Source: Orbilia blumenaviensis (Eukaryota > Ascomycota > Orbiliomycetes > Orbiliales > Orbiliaceae). From it: 64,000 nucleotides of DNA. The notes beneath the pieces are model-generated. The model saw only the letters and a list, made by a program, of their open reading frames with translations. It was not told the origin of the DNA and did not search any database. The position numbers and the translations under genes were made by a program. Position 1 is the stretch's first letter. Each line of letters starts with the position of its first letter. This document shows, one piece after another, positions 34,982 through 45,675 of this stretch. Location of the stretch: assembly GCA_036872755.1 (NCBI GenBank), contig JAVHNS010000004.1, positions 744,001 through 808,000 of the forward strand, written 5' to 3'.

Positions 34982-36593
34982 AGACAGCCTGGATGGGGGA
35001 CGAGATAATTTGGGTTCTAGTTTTTTGAGTATAAGTTTTTTTGGATCGCTGGGAAGTTTGGGAGTCTGATTTCATATTCTTTTTTTTCATATTTTTTTTT
35101 CATCGTTTCTTAAATCTCTTTTTGGTATTCTTTTTCTCTTTTTTGTTGTTCATCATTTCTTGAGTTTCTTTGGTTTTTTTTTGTCTTTTTGGGAGCGAGT
35201 AATACAAAGTTAGACTATTCAGTAGGTAATATTAATACAGTCTCGTAGTATACTACGAGACTAAATAGAATCTAAATCTCGAATAAAAATACCGAGCACA
35301 GGACGTAAATCGAAGATACTCTTAATTGAAAATGTCAATGGTGTGGGTAATCCTTGCTTGCCCATGGAACCAACCAATCAAAACACTTCAAATTACAACA
35401 ATCTACAACACATAAACACAATACTAATTTCCCCCTCCAAAGATCCCATACCCCGTTACGAGACAAGGACGAAAGTTTTAAAGCCGCTATCGATAAAGAG
35501 TCCAAACGCCAAATTCCGTTCCCGCTGATCCGAGGCCCATTTCTAAATACCCAGGAAGCCCTCCGAAAGCAGTTACATCAGGCTATACGGTTAGATATAG
35601 CCGGGGCGTACGTACATCTCAAAAGATCCCCACACCTGCCAGTGCAAGCACGGATAACAAAAAAAAAGACCAGCAAGGGTGTGTTTCTCCGGTGGAGTAC
35701 CAGGATTATCCAATCTCCCCCGCATTTTTTTTCTTTGGTCCCCCGGCTAAAATGGTGGTAAGTTACCCGCGCGATCGTGCGTTTTCTTTTAAAAACCGGT
35801 TAATATAGCCTTTAAACTAGAGCCGGATTGTTAATGATCAACTTGCTGTTTTCTTGGTCTAACTAGTTTTATAAGCTTCTGCCCCTTGGGTAAAAAGCTT
35901 GATATGATATGATATGCTAACTATATGATCCGCAAAAAAAGGTAACTATTTAAGTTGGAAAGGGGGTTTTAAAAGAGGTCTGTTCCCTGGTAATTTGAAA
36001 AATGCTGATCATGGGGTCTTGTGCTTCCTGTCTTATTATGCATTTTTGGTTTACCAGGGAACTCCTTTTTTTCTTTGGTTTCGGGAAGCATTCGATCGTC
36101 GTTCGAGAAGATATTGTTCCTTGGTAAGCTTGTGCCTAGCTTTTTGGGTACTCTGCACGAAAATTTCGAAATCGGTGTGGATTTTGGAGCGAGCAAAACG
36201 CTCACCCTTCGCCTGGATATATAGAATACTTTGGCGAAGGCTTGATATATTGAAATATCCGCAGGCCAGGTCTTTTTTTTACAAAATAGCCTACCGGCTA
36301 CGGGGTTTAGCCGACATAGAATTTTGACAGCTCCAGCGATACTATACTGCCAAAAAAAAAAAGGAATTGACCGGTGGCAGCCGACAAGAGAAACAAGAAA
36401 AAAAATACTATTCCCCACTAATCAGCTATACTAGCTCCACGGCTCCAAAACAAACAACGTCGGAAGAATAGCATTATCCCGCACTTCTCCCCCACAAAAG
36501 CAAAGCCAAGAGAGGAAAATCCCATGGTACATATAAACATCAGTGCGCGCGCGGGGGCACCAATTTGACATAAAAAGGGCCTCTCGAAGGGCG
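34982..36593. other. Intergenic, T-rich 3' flank
   Basis: Poly-T rich stretches (35030-35185) follow the 34493 gene. The plus frame 35354-35761 begins with TTG and is not convincing, although QEALRKQLHQAIRLDIAGAY looks protein-like and could be a relic of the core family. A perfect palindrome at 35239-35262 is listed separately. Confidence 0.35.
35239..35262. repeat. Perfect 24-bp palindrome
   Basis: AGTCTCGTAGTA followed directly by its exact reverse complement. A related imperfect palindrome (AGTCTCGTA and TACGAAACT arms) occurs at 43740-43758. It may be a transposon end or footprint, or a protein-binding site. Confidence 0.6.
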
Positions 36594-38795
36594 ATGAAAT
36601 TCTTCGGATTTTCCTTCCCAGCCAAGCAGCAGCAGCAGCTTCCAACATCCTGGTTACGATCCCGGTACTACCTCTACGGCATAGCACTAATGCCAGCGCT
36701 AGTAGCATCAGCGGCCATTGTGGCCACAGCCTTCACCACGCTCTTTAACAAAAACGTCGCAGCCTTACCAACCGATATCGCGGCTACAAACGATGCGACG
36801 TCGTTAACGCTTTTGTATCAGAATAATTTGAACGCAACGGATGATGTTAACCATGTTGGAGCTATCCTGCTGGATGAGCTGCCTTATGCGAAAGCAGGGT
36901 TGGCGTGTGCTGCTATCGGCGAGTCTTTGATTACTTGGCAGACTCTGGAGGCGCATCGGTATGATTTTGAAAGACAGCTGGCGTATCAATCGTTTATTGG
37001 GAAGTCGAAGCCGGTTCAACGGTATTACATCTCCAATGGCGTTATCTCAGCCACGCAGGAAGCAGGATCCCTGCAGGTTGCCCAACAACCCGGTCGGGAT
37101 ATTGCGCTACCGGTTCTGTGCACACAGTCTTCTAATAGCAATAGTGTGTATGCGCCTGCTACGGCTTCTAATAAAGTGACTGTAAAGTCCGGGTCGAATA
37201 CTTTTATTGGGTATAGGAATCAGAAGAGTTTTAGGTTTTTGGGGATTCCGTATGTTGCTTTCCCGGGGAGGTTTAAGTACTCTGAATACCCGTCTGCACC
37301 TGGTGGGATTGTTGATGCGACGCAATACCGCAAGCAATGCTCGCAGCCGTGGCAGGCGGAGGGTACTACGGCTGAAGACTGTCTTGTTGTTAATATTCAA
37401 ACACCATATATTCCAAAAGCGGGATCGAAGGAGAGACTCCGTGCGGTTCATTTCTGGATTCATGGTGGTGGATACACTGGCGGTACCGGAAATGATGCAG
37501 GCAGTGATGGTGGTAACATGGCATCTCGCGAGGATGTGGTCACCGTTAATATCAACTACCGACTCTCTACATTGGGGTTCCTCGCTATCCCTGGAACAGA
37601 TATCAAAGGCAACTTCGCGGTCAGCGATATGATCGCTGCTCTCAAATGGACGGTTGACCACATCGCAGCGTTTGGAGGTGATCCCTCTAGGATCGTTATC
37701 AACGGAGAATCCGCGGGAGGATGCTCTACAAGAGTCCTTCTCGGATCTCGACCTGCGATTGAGTACTTCCAAGGCGCTATTTCCATGTCCAACCTTGGAT
37801 TCGGATACGCCCTGGGTATCGGATACAGCTACGCGGGTACTTACAGCGACTACCCCACAATCGAGGGATCATACAACATGGCCGGTCAACAGATCTTTAC
37901 AGCGCTAGGCTGCACTCAAGAGTCACTCGAAGACCAAATCGCATGTTTGAAGACCAAAGACCCATTAGCCATCGTAACCGCAAGCACCGTCGCCAGATAC
38001 ATCGTCCAAGACGGATACTACGTCGACACCCCGATCCTTGACGTAGCCGGAAAACATGGCGGCGCGGTTGCCAACGTCGAGGTTATGATGGGAATCACCC
38101 GCGATGACGGCGCATCGTTTAATACCTACCCAAAGACCCCCGTGAACAGTATCTCCGAGGGTCTTCAGGTCGGACTGGGCATCAGCGCCGCTAACGCTCA
38201 GAAGGTTATCGACTCCGGTCTTTTCCCTGCTCCCAACACAGGGGATTTTACAAAGGATAGCTATAACGTCAGCACCCGTATCGCTACCGATCTGCAATTC
38301 CGATGCGTTGATCAAGCTACCAGCTTCGCGGGTGACGCTACCAATGCTTTTAAATCCGTCCATTACTACCAAATGGATAGGACATACAGCGGCTACGATC
38401 CAAACAACCTCGGAGGTCCAGCAGTGACCCCGGGCTACCCGAACGGGAATCCAAATCTTCCATACTACCGCATCCACGGCTCGGACATGCCGAACGTATT
38501 CGCAAACATCGGTCCGTTCCGTGATGAGAATGACTTGAAGACCATCCAAGTCTCATCAGGCATGTTCGCTGAGTTTATTAAGAAGGGAACACCTAATATT
38601 CCGAAACGTTATTTAGTGGCAAGGGGTTATGATGATACAATTGCGGGTTTGGAGGCTAGTGGGCGTTGGAGTGAGGTTAGGGGTAAGAAGGGGCCGATCA
38701 TGTTGATTGATTATCCGCCGAAGACGAGTTCGTTTGTGGACGTGGAGCAGTGTGCTTGGTTGGGGTATCCGATTGATTATTATCTCAAGAATTAA
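36594..38795 (+). CDS. Type B carboxylesterase with N-terminal membrane anchor
   Basis: A single exon encodes 733 residues from the ATG at 36594 (MKFFGF); the frame upstream has no ATG. An alpha/beta hydrolase that would cleave carboxyl esters by a Ser-His-Asp/Glu triad. The oxyanion-hole motif HGGG is at about 290, the nucleophile elbow GESAG puts Ser at about 373, and the likely His is about 628 in HGSDMPNVF. The acidic member is probably within TRDDGASF (about 504). A basic stretch then a hydrophobic helix (about 23-48, YLYGIALMPALVASAAIVAT) suggests a signal anchor with the catalytic part outside. About 150 residues between the anchor and the hydrolase fold are not recognised. The family includes lipases, cholinesterase-like enzymes and fumonisin-type esterases, so the substrate cannot be predicted. 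Confidence 0.88.
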   Translation: MKFFGFSFPAKQQQQLPTSWLRSRYYLYGIALMPALVASAAIVATAFTTLFNKNVAALPTDIAATNDATSLTLLYQNNLNATDDVNHVGAILLDELPYAKAGLACAAIGESLITWQTLEAHRYDFERQLAYQSFIGKSKPVQRYYISNGVISATQEAGSLQVAQQPGRDIALPVLCTQSSNSNSVYAPATASNKVTVKSGSNTFIGYRNQKSFRFLGIPYVAFPGRFKYSEYPSAPGGIVDATQYRKQCSQPWQAEGTTAEDCLVVNIQTPYIPKAGSKERLRAVHFWIHGGGYTGGTGNDAGSDGGNMASREDVVTVNINYRLSTLGFLAIPGTDIKGNFAVSDMIAALKWTVDHIAAFGGDPSRIVINGESAGGCSTRVLLGSRPAIEYFQGAISMSNLGFGYALGIGYSYAGTYSDYPTIEGSYNMAGQQIFTALGCTQESLEDQIACLKTKDPLAIVTASTVARYIVQDGYYVDTPILDVAGKHGGAVANVEVMMGITRDDGASFNTYPKTPVNSISEGLQVGLGISAANAQKVIDSGLFPAPNTGDFTKDSYNVSTRIATDLQFRCVDQATSFAGDATNAFKSVHYYQMDRTYSGYDPNNLGGPAVTPGYPNGNPNLPYYRIHGSDMPNVFANIGPFRDENDLKTIQVSSGMFAEFIKKGTPNIPKRYLVARGYDDTIAGLEASGRWSEVRGKKGPIMLIDYPPKTSSFVDVEQCAWLGYPIDYYLKN

Positions 38796-39473
38796 TGTGG
38801 AGGCGCTTTTTGATTGTATATCTGTACAGTAGTAGCGGTTGTGTTTGTAATATTAATGCATTGAATTTCAGATGTATACGATCGGAAGTAAACTATCATA
38901 TATATTATTTCACGATACTTGGTTTCTGAAGACCGAAATAACCAGATAGGCCGTCCGTAGTCTACTAGAGGTGAAAGGTGACCATGATCGTAGCTATATA
39001 GAATATACTATCCAATTTAGCTATTTCTCGAGGTCCTATGGCTTATAGAAGGCACAGGATACACCAAAGATATGGGGACCCCTTGTAATTCCGAGAAAAA
39101 AAAAAGAATACATGCAACGCTAGTTCCATTTGAAGCCATGTGACATGAAGAAAGAAAATTAATGACCCGCTGAGCATCTGAGATGTGGTCGAGGGGATAT
39201 TTTATAAATCGAAGAATCCTCGAAGTTTATAGCCTTGAAACCGGCTTCATACGCCTTCGAGCGAACATGCCCTTATCGGTTAGAAGTAAACCATTAGAGC
39301 AGATCAAAAAATAAAAATCAAGAAAAAAAATTAGGAAAATGAAAATGAAAATAGAAGGAAAAAGGGGCGGGGAGTCGTCGCGAAAACAAGCATTGGCGAA
39401 AGCCTTGGGGGAACTGGGCCGATAAGTAACCCTTCAAACCGTATGCAGTAAGTAGCCCCCGATACAGGCAGTT
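38796..39473. other. Intergenic between convergent genes
   Basis: 3' flanks of the esterase and of core-family member 3. No feature is recognised. Confidence 0.4.
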
Positions 39474-40424
39474 TTAAGTGGGAGAGTGCCTCAAGGAAGG
39501 AGTTAAGACGGCGTATCCGATAATCAAAAGGCACAAAATGAAAATTTTGTCAGCGCTATCGAGCCACCCATAAACCGTAGCCGCAGATATTTCTTTGTGG
39601 TTGGTAGCTCGCGTCGCTTGGGAACGATGCGTGCGACGATTTCTACGGCGTGGGGTGTCAATTAATGCAGTGTTCTCAGAACGACCGAGGGCATTTCGGA
39701 GTTTTCGTGGAGACCACATATCGCGTCTAGAGGAGTCGCGGCGGCGTCGCTGTCGGCTGGTATGAGTAGTTCGCGACCCTGACGGTCTCGAGCGAGATCG
39801 GCGCTGGTACGATAGGTCACCGCTGGAATCTGGGTCGCTGAAATCACAGCTCTCATCGGTGCTCTCCCTAGTCATACGGGCGACGCGTCTTCTATTGTCC
39901 ATAATGTTCTTCTTTTTATGCATCGCCGCCTTATAGACTAAAAAGCCCACTTTTTCGGGATCATGTTCCTGTAACTTCATCAGGATGCCCTGATCGAACT
40001 CATCCATAAGAAGAACGCTGAGCGTATCACACCATAATTTTCTAGCTTCTTCTCTTCCTACCGCGGATGAATTCAAATAGCATGTGAGTAGCTCAGGCTT
40101 GTCTTTAAGAGCGTCGCTAATATTGGCGGAGAATATGTTTAGTTCCTCGCTGGTGAAATCCAAAAGGCCTTGTATTTCATAAAGATAGTAGGAACCGGGA
40201 GGGACAATATCCACTGGTCGATCCGGATCTGAGGGTGTATATTCGCTGGATTCACCATCATATTCGGAGCTAAAGGCACTTGTATCCGCGCCACGGCGGA
40301 TACCTCGGGATGTCACGTCGCTCGTAAGGGCGGTTTGTCGACGGCCCCGCATGGATTGACGAGAATGTGAGCGATTGGTTTTCCTGAAAGATCGATCGAA
40401 CGGGCTGCTAGACGTTGACCGCAT
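39474..40424 (-). CDS. Core-family member 3, tail-anchored
   Basis: The minus-strand single exon encodes 316 residues from the ATG at 40424 (MRSTSSSPFDRS); an extended frame to 40463 begins with TTG. The N-terminal 85 residues are basic and Ser-rich. The shared core follows at about 88-172: TSEELNIFSANI, then RKLWCDTLSVLLMDEF, then GFLVYKAAMHKKK. A very Arg/Ser-rich linker (about 180-290, several RRRR groups) leads to one hydrophobic helix at the extreme C-terminus (IFILCLLIIGYAVL), followed by about 10 residues. This is the layout of a tail-anchored protein with its bulk in the cytosol. A TATATATAT stretch lies about 125 bp upstream. Function is unknown. Confidence 0.75.
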   Translation of the reverse strand: MRSTSSSPFDRSFRKTNRSHSRQSMRGRRQTALTSDVTSRGIRRGADTSAFSSEYDGESSEYTPSDPDRPVDIVPPGSYYLYEIQGLLDFTSEELNIFSANISDALKDKPELLTCYLNSSAVGREEARKLWCDTLSVLLMDEFDQGILMKLQEHDPEKVGFLVYKAAMHKKKNIMDNRRRVARMTRESTDESCDFSDPDSSGDLSYQRRSRSRPSGSRTTHTSRQRRRRDSSRRDMWSPRKLRNALGRSENTALIDTPRRRNRRTHRSQATRATNHKEISAATVYGWLDSADKIFILCLLIIGYAVLTPSLRHSPT

Positions 40425-41960
40425 TGCCTCAGGAGCGGCGAGGTGGCTGATTGGAAGTCTCAAGTGATATCTGAAAAGAGCTCGAGAGAACCTTCTCCCT
40501 TTGGATTAACACCCTGATTAAGTCGACGAAACGGTGATATGGGACAATATATATATGTGATGGGATATATCAGTTGTTTCGTAGGCGAGACTGAGTGAGG
40601 TGAGATGAAGGTGGGAAACGTGGCTGTTAAAGTGGGAGTTGACTTCTAATGATCACTTCACCGATGACTAACATACATTGAATAACTCCCCGACATAAAT
40701 AACGATATCAAAGCTTCAAACATAGTCGAATACTTAAATAGCTAGATTCATCGTTTAAAAGCCTTAGGGCTTCGAGTAGGTGTATTGTAGCGTGGATACC
40801 TCTATTTTTTAAAGCTCATAGTTATATACCTAGGTATACCTTGAAAATCTAGAGCTTAATATGTGGGCGCCGGCGCCATTTTACTGATCTTGAGACCGTC
40901 AAAAGACGCCCTAGGCACGGCAATAAGAATATAACTGAATTAGGAACTAGGGTATAAGACTACAAAAAGGCTTGCCAATACCGGCATCAGACCGGTAAGT
41001 ACCTAGGTGGTATTGTAATTTTTTGTTTAGCGGTGAAGCATCAAAGAGACCAGGTAGGTAACCTAGTTTCAGGAAGTCAATGGATTCTAGGCAGGGAGAT
41101 TAGGTTCTTTGTTTGTTTGTTTGTTTCTTTGTTCGTTCGCAGGAACTTCCCATGAGACCTGCAGCTGAACGTGGCGGAGGTTTGCGTATACGTATACATG
41201 CTTACCTATATGCATGCACGTTCCCGCAACTTGGCGTGTTAACCATTTTGGCACGTAACTACCTATCTATGTAACGGGTCTCTTTTATTGCTCACACACC
41301 GCACCTGGTCTACAAATTCAAAGTGGTCTTGCAGTATGAAGAGGATGCAGAATATTGAGTAATTACTAAATGTAAGTTACTGTGGTTCTGCTTCTCCGAG
41401 CATCTATGAAAGAGCATACCCACCTACTTCGAATAGAAGAACGGAGACTGCTTTAAAAAGAATTTTACTCATGCTCAGCGAAGCTCCCACTGTATCCATC
41501 ACCAAAGCCCACAGAACGCGTCGACACGCAACCTCAGGTATCCCCCCGCCCTTCAAAACCATCTTCCGCGGCAGTTTCTAAGAATATTAGCGAAAATTCT
41601 ACGGGGCAATATCGCGGCAAGCGAGCGGGGAGACTCGAGTTTCCCGAATTGAATTAAAAACGCTGGTCGAAGAAGCCAGCGGCTGGAAGAAGAGGTTGAA
41701 ATAGGCTACGTGGATCTTGCTACGGGCCTATGATATGGATAATACTACGATGATGCGCAATCATTTTCACAACCGTTGGTAAGTTGTCTGGCAAGGTGGC
41801 ATTCCCCAAGATAATAAAGATTTTCGTTCGGTAATAGTTCTCTAGCTAGGATGCTGTACAAAGAAACGCTGAACAAATGCCTGGTAGAGGACGCGGATGG
41901 AAAACACGGAGGACGGAAGCCAATTGAGCAGATGTCCCTGTGGTGGTACAAGAACAGAAC
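40425..41960. other. Intergenic, possible relic coding near 41472-41733
   Basis: Around 41472-41733, short frames with protein-like composition follow each other in different frames (for example LEFPELN, KTLVEEASGW and RRSQRLEEEVEIGY), which could be a decayed small gene. A (GTTT)n run is at about 41108-41129. Nothing else is recognised. Confidence 0.3.
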
Positions 41961-42983
41961 CTACTCCTCCATTTTGATTGGATGGTCGCCCTTTCCAAGA
42001 CGCTTACCGCTGCTACCACCCCCAGCCCTTCTCACTCTCGCAGAATACCTGGATTCAGGCTTTTTGTGCTTCATTGGCATGACCTCAACCCTCGAGCAGC
42101 GGTTTCTGGGATCCGAAGTTTTGGCCACGCTAACGCGGCGCCGCTTGCTATTCGGTTCTTCACGGTTATATACCGTGATTTTTGGCTTGGGTACCACTGC
42201 AGCTGGAGTAAGTGGCATGCCAACTGCGGCCTGGAGGAGGAGGGCGCGGCTGCCATCGGGGATAGAAGATCCAATCGGTTCCATATGAGGCGCTGCAACG
42301 TCGCTGTTGCCGCCGTCACTATCCATGTCGTCGCCATTGCCATCTTCATCCTGTGGTCCAGGAGCAACATCATAATTGTCGCCAAAAGCATCTCCGCCGC
42401 GGCGAGAGCTATGATACCGTTCCGACCACTTAAACAGCAAAAACCCAGCATCAGCCGCTTTACCATCAAGTTTCTGAAGCACGATCGGATCAAGACTTCC
42501 GCGCAGATGCTCGGTTATGATACGACACCAATTCGCACGTGGAGTTCCCGAACCCTCGTCTTTGACTTTGAAGTGTTGGAAGTTCGAGGCCGCCCAGTGT
42601 TTTATGGATTGGGTTATATGTTTCCATTCTTGCTTGTTGAGGTTGAGGTGGTCGATTATGGCGGCTGTAGGGTAGAACTTCTGATGCGGGATCCTTTCGG
42701 GTTTGATCTTTGTGAGGTGAAAGAGTGGTGGCTTCTCTGGATCGGTGATGATACTGCTGTGGCTTGAAGGTTCGAGCTTGGTCGGTGTGGAAGGGCCGAT
42801 GGGTTCGTGGGAGCGTAGTTTACTGAACAATGCTGCCAGTGCAGCCTCTTCGGTCTTTTGGATAACTATATCTAACATTTCTTCCTCCAAGGCGAGGTTT
42901 CGAAGGTGGTTATCCTCGTCGACGCGCCTGTCGGCTGGAGGGCTCCTCATACGCTTTCTGGACTTGGGGTTTTGGGTAGACAT
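41961..42983 (-). CDS. Core-family member 4, basic nuclear-type tail
   Basis: The minus-strand single exon encodes 340 residues from the ATG at 42983. The N-terminus is basic (KSRKRMR at 7-13), then acidic and helical. The shared core lies at about 115-192: NKQEWKHITQSI, then RANWCRIITEHLRGSL, then GFLLFKWSERY. An Asp/Gly-rich segment (about 196-235) and a C-terminal tail with NSKRRRVS and many Arg/Lys follow. There is no membrane helix. Two basic clusters of nuclear-localisation type suggest a nuclear protein, in contrast to the tail-anchored members 3, 5 and 6. Function is unknown. Confidence 0.75.
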   Translation of the reverse strand: MSTQNPKSRKRMRSPPADRRVDEDNHLRNLALEEEMLDIVIQKTEEAALAALFSKLRSHEPIGPSTPTKLEPSSHSSIITDPEKPPLFHLTKIKPERIPHQKFYPTAAIIDHLNLNKQEWKHITQSIKHWAASNFQHFKVKDEGSGTPRANWCRIITEHLRGSLDPIVLQKLDGKAADAGFLLFKWSERYHSSRRGGDAFGDNYDVAPGPQDEDGNGDDMDSDGGNSDVAAPHMEPIGSSIPDGSRALLLQAAVGMPLTPAAVVPKPKITVYNREEPNSKRRRVSVAKTSDPRNRCSRVEVMPMKHKKPESRYSARVRRAGGGSSGKRLGKGDHPIKMEE

Positions 42984-43103
42984 CTTGAGGGTTTCTGGAT
43001 CTTTACGGAGTTTGGTGGCGCTTTTTGGGGGGTATCGGGAGAATAAGTGGATGTAGAGCTGGGGAAGGGAATGACTTGGCTTTGAGGAAGCCTTTTGGTG
43101 ATA

Positions 43104-43129
43104 GTGGTGGTGGTGGTGGTGGTGGTGGT
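43104..43129 (+). repeat. (TGG)n microsatellite
   Basis: About eight tandem TGG triplets, upstream of the minus-strand gene at 42983. It may be polymorphic. Confidence 0.7.
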
Positions 43130-44331
43130 CTTTGAAAGAATGAAAATAGAGCTCTTACCCAAGAATACGACGGGAGCTCTTTCTACAATTCCATACCTTG
43201 AAGTTATGGATTTAAAAATTCTCACGATGTTTGCTATATCCCGCGGCCTGTGACCGAGACTATGCCGCAGCTATCAGTAGGGGGTAGCGCTGCATTCCCA
43301 AACGGTATACGCAAACTTATATGTACGGTCTATAGGGCAAACAAACCAATCCCGCCTGCAATCTTCGATCTACGCTATGAGGAAAGCGATAATGCTAAAA
43401 TAAATTCACCTATTGATATTCATATCAAAGCTATTGTGGAGTGTCGACTACTATTTGATACAGATAGGAAGGAATAGACAGGAATCTACCGCTCCGTCTT
43501 TGTCCAGAAGGGATTCCTCGTCTATTATCTTCATTCGGATCTATCACCATATAGGTACTCACATACTGGGTTTTGGATACTTCGGTCCATTTAAATATTT
43601 TTATAAGAATTATAACATTGGCTTCAATACGATTTCAGAGCAGTATGGGGCTTAAGTACGCATAATATATATGGGATTAGGTATTTGGCGTAGTATTAAC
43701 GCAGCCTGTATCTATTGCACGCACCGATCGGTATACGATAGTCTCGTAGTACGAAACTAGGTGTATAATATCATGATTCAAGGGAATAGTAATCTATAAT
43801 ACTGCTTCATCACATACAAAAGAAGCTATACAAATATGGATTCCCAGAATTTCTACCTAGGTATTTATATACGTAGTGATCGATTAAATCTCTGAAGGAA
43901 AACATGCTCTCAGGATAAAGTGTTCCGACTAGCAGTATTAAATAATGATACAAAAAACCGAAGCAGGCAAGTGACCTGTGCAACGCCACCGGTTCTAGGC
44001 CTGCCGCACAGAAAAGAAAAGGCCGTAACCACCGAAAAATCAGAAAACAGCAAAAGCCACCACCATCTTAAGGGTGTCCTTGTATTTTTCACAATGTGAA
44101 ACCTCGGGAGGCAAACAGACCATCGCTGCATCGCCCCCCCTTCAGTACCCAGTCGGTGCGACATTTAGGCGGAGTACAGCCCTACCCCCATGATTCGGGG
44201 GTGGGCACCGGCGTGCACATGCCTTAGTCCTACCAAAGATTCCACTAGTTTAACTACTATCCTCATGTAGGAGAAAACATCTGTATGTCCTACACAAGGC
44301 TAGGCTTGAATGTACTTGGGCTTTGGAAGGA

Positions 44332-44352
44332 CCCCCCCCCCCCCCCCCCCCC
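44332..44352 (+). repeat. 21-nt C homopolymer
   Basis: An uninterrupted run of 21 C. Its length may be uncertain in the assembly. Confidence 0.8.
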
Positions 44353-45675
44353 AATCTTGAGACGGTCGCCGTTTCGTGGGGCCTTCTTATCACTGCAGTA
44401 TGCGCTACCGCAGAATATACTCCTCGATATGTTATGCAGTCGGGCACCATCTCGGGGGCCGTAGTCGGCTTATCACCCAAGGGGAAGGAGAAGGCGTCAG
44501 CTGCAGCTGTTTCTGGAGCCTTAGCTTTCTTGAAAACCCAGGCCGATATGCTCCAATCAACTCTCCCGGGAACATATTTTCCCTCCTAGAACGGGGTAAT
44601 GAGCCGAAGGGTTGACCTTAATGGCCTAGGGCCTAAGGCAGAGCCAGAGTCGAGGAGTCTATGGTATCTGCAAACTAAACGTTAGATATACTGTTAGGTA
44701 GAATGCTATGTAAATCCGGTTTTTACCTTTCCATGATCGAAGCCCACAGAACAAATAGCATAGAAAATAAATAAAAGTTGATAGGACAAGACACAAGGCA
44801 GCTAAGACCCGGCCGATGCGTGAAACAGAGTACGGTGGAGGCCGTCATCCGGGTAATTTTCACATCGAGATGTGCATGTCGAAATATATTTGTTGAGTGC
44901 AACACTTCCACAATGAAGTGTATCGGTGTACACCGCGTCTGCTATCTATCATTAAGTAGAGAATAACGGTTAGATCTGTGGTCGCGAAATGGAAAAGTGT
45001 GGGAGGGGTGCCTGCTAGGTACCTTCTCGAGGAAGGGACTAGAGCTTAAGCGCGGCCTCTGAAAGCGAGTTCGGCTGTTTCGAGAGACGATGGATAAACA
45101 GGTCTAAATGCATTATGGGATAGTGTATCGAAATGGTCAGTCTCACGATCAGACTCATTTTCGGGAGAGTGTATCGGGATCAGAGATTTCGTCTCCAGCC
45201 CCGAAGAAGAGGGGGGAGAGATAGATGAATAAATGGACTGATGGTGAAAGGCGAAATATGAAAAAGGGGTAATATGCCGTTTATATACTCTACGAGGGGG
45301 CTCGTACCCCCTTCGCAGCTCCTCTGTTAACTCAGCTGTCACCCACATATATGGTTGAGTTATTCAATCGGTACATATTTTGCATTCAACCGACTTCCTA
45401 CTGCTCGGCAGAGACCTGGAGGCCATTTTTTGGCATTTTAAAGCTCCTTCAATAGGGAAGGTGGCTTTTTTCATTATCATGAGGTACCATCATCTATGGT
45501 AATTCGATCGAGTAGTATACAAAAAGAATAGGGCAACTTGTTGGTAATTCTGGAAACTTCCTCGCGCACTTCATTAGAACATCACTGTCGTCGCCGTCAT
45601 CGTGGTAGTAGTCCACACGAGTATTTGACATTGAAAAGGAACACAGTAAGAAGGGGTCCTCGACATCAAACCCCG

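Larger units (their letters stand above)
42984..45675. other. Intergenic
   Basis: About 2.7 kb. A (TGG)n run is at 43104-43129 and a 21-C run at 44332-44352. The frame after the C run (44353-44589) reads as a plausible protein fragment (SGTISGAVVGLSPKG) but has no start. A minus ATG frame at 45046-45348 (100 residues, TATA-like sequence upstream) is possible but unsupported by any family. Confidence 0.3.

Noticed and set aside
35354..35761. 135-residue plus frame after core-family member 2
   Set aside because: It starts with TTG and has low-complexity ends. Only a short stretch resembles the core family, which is not enough to call a gene or pseudogene.
45046..45348. 100-residue minus ATG frame with a TATA-like upstream sequence
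   Set aside because: It starts with ATG but has no family, no signal peptide and no conserved motif. It could be real but cannot be supported.
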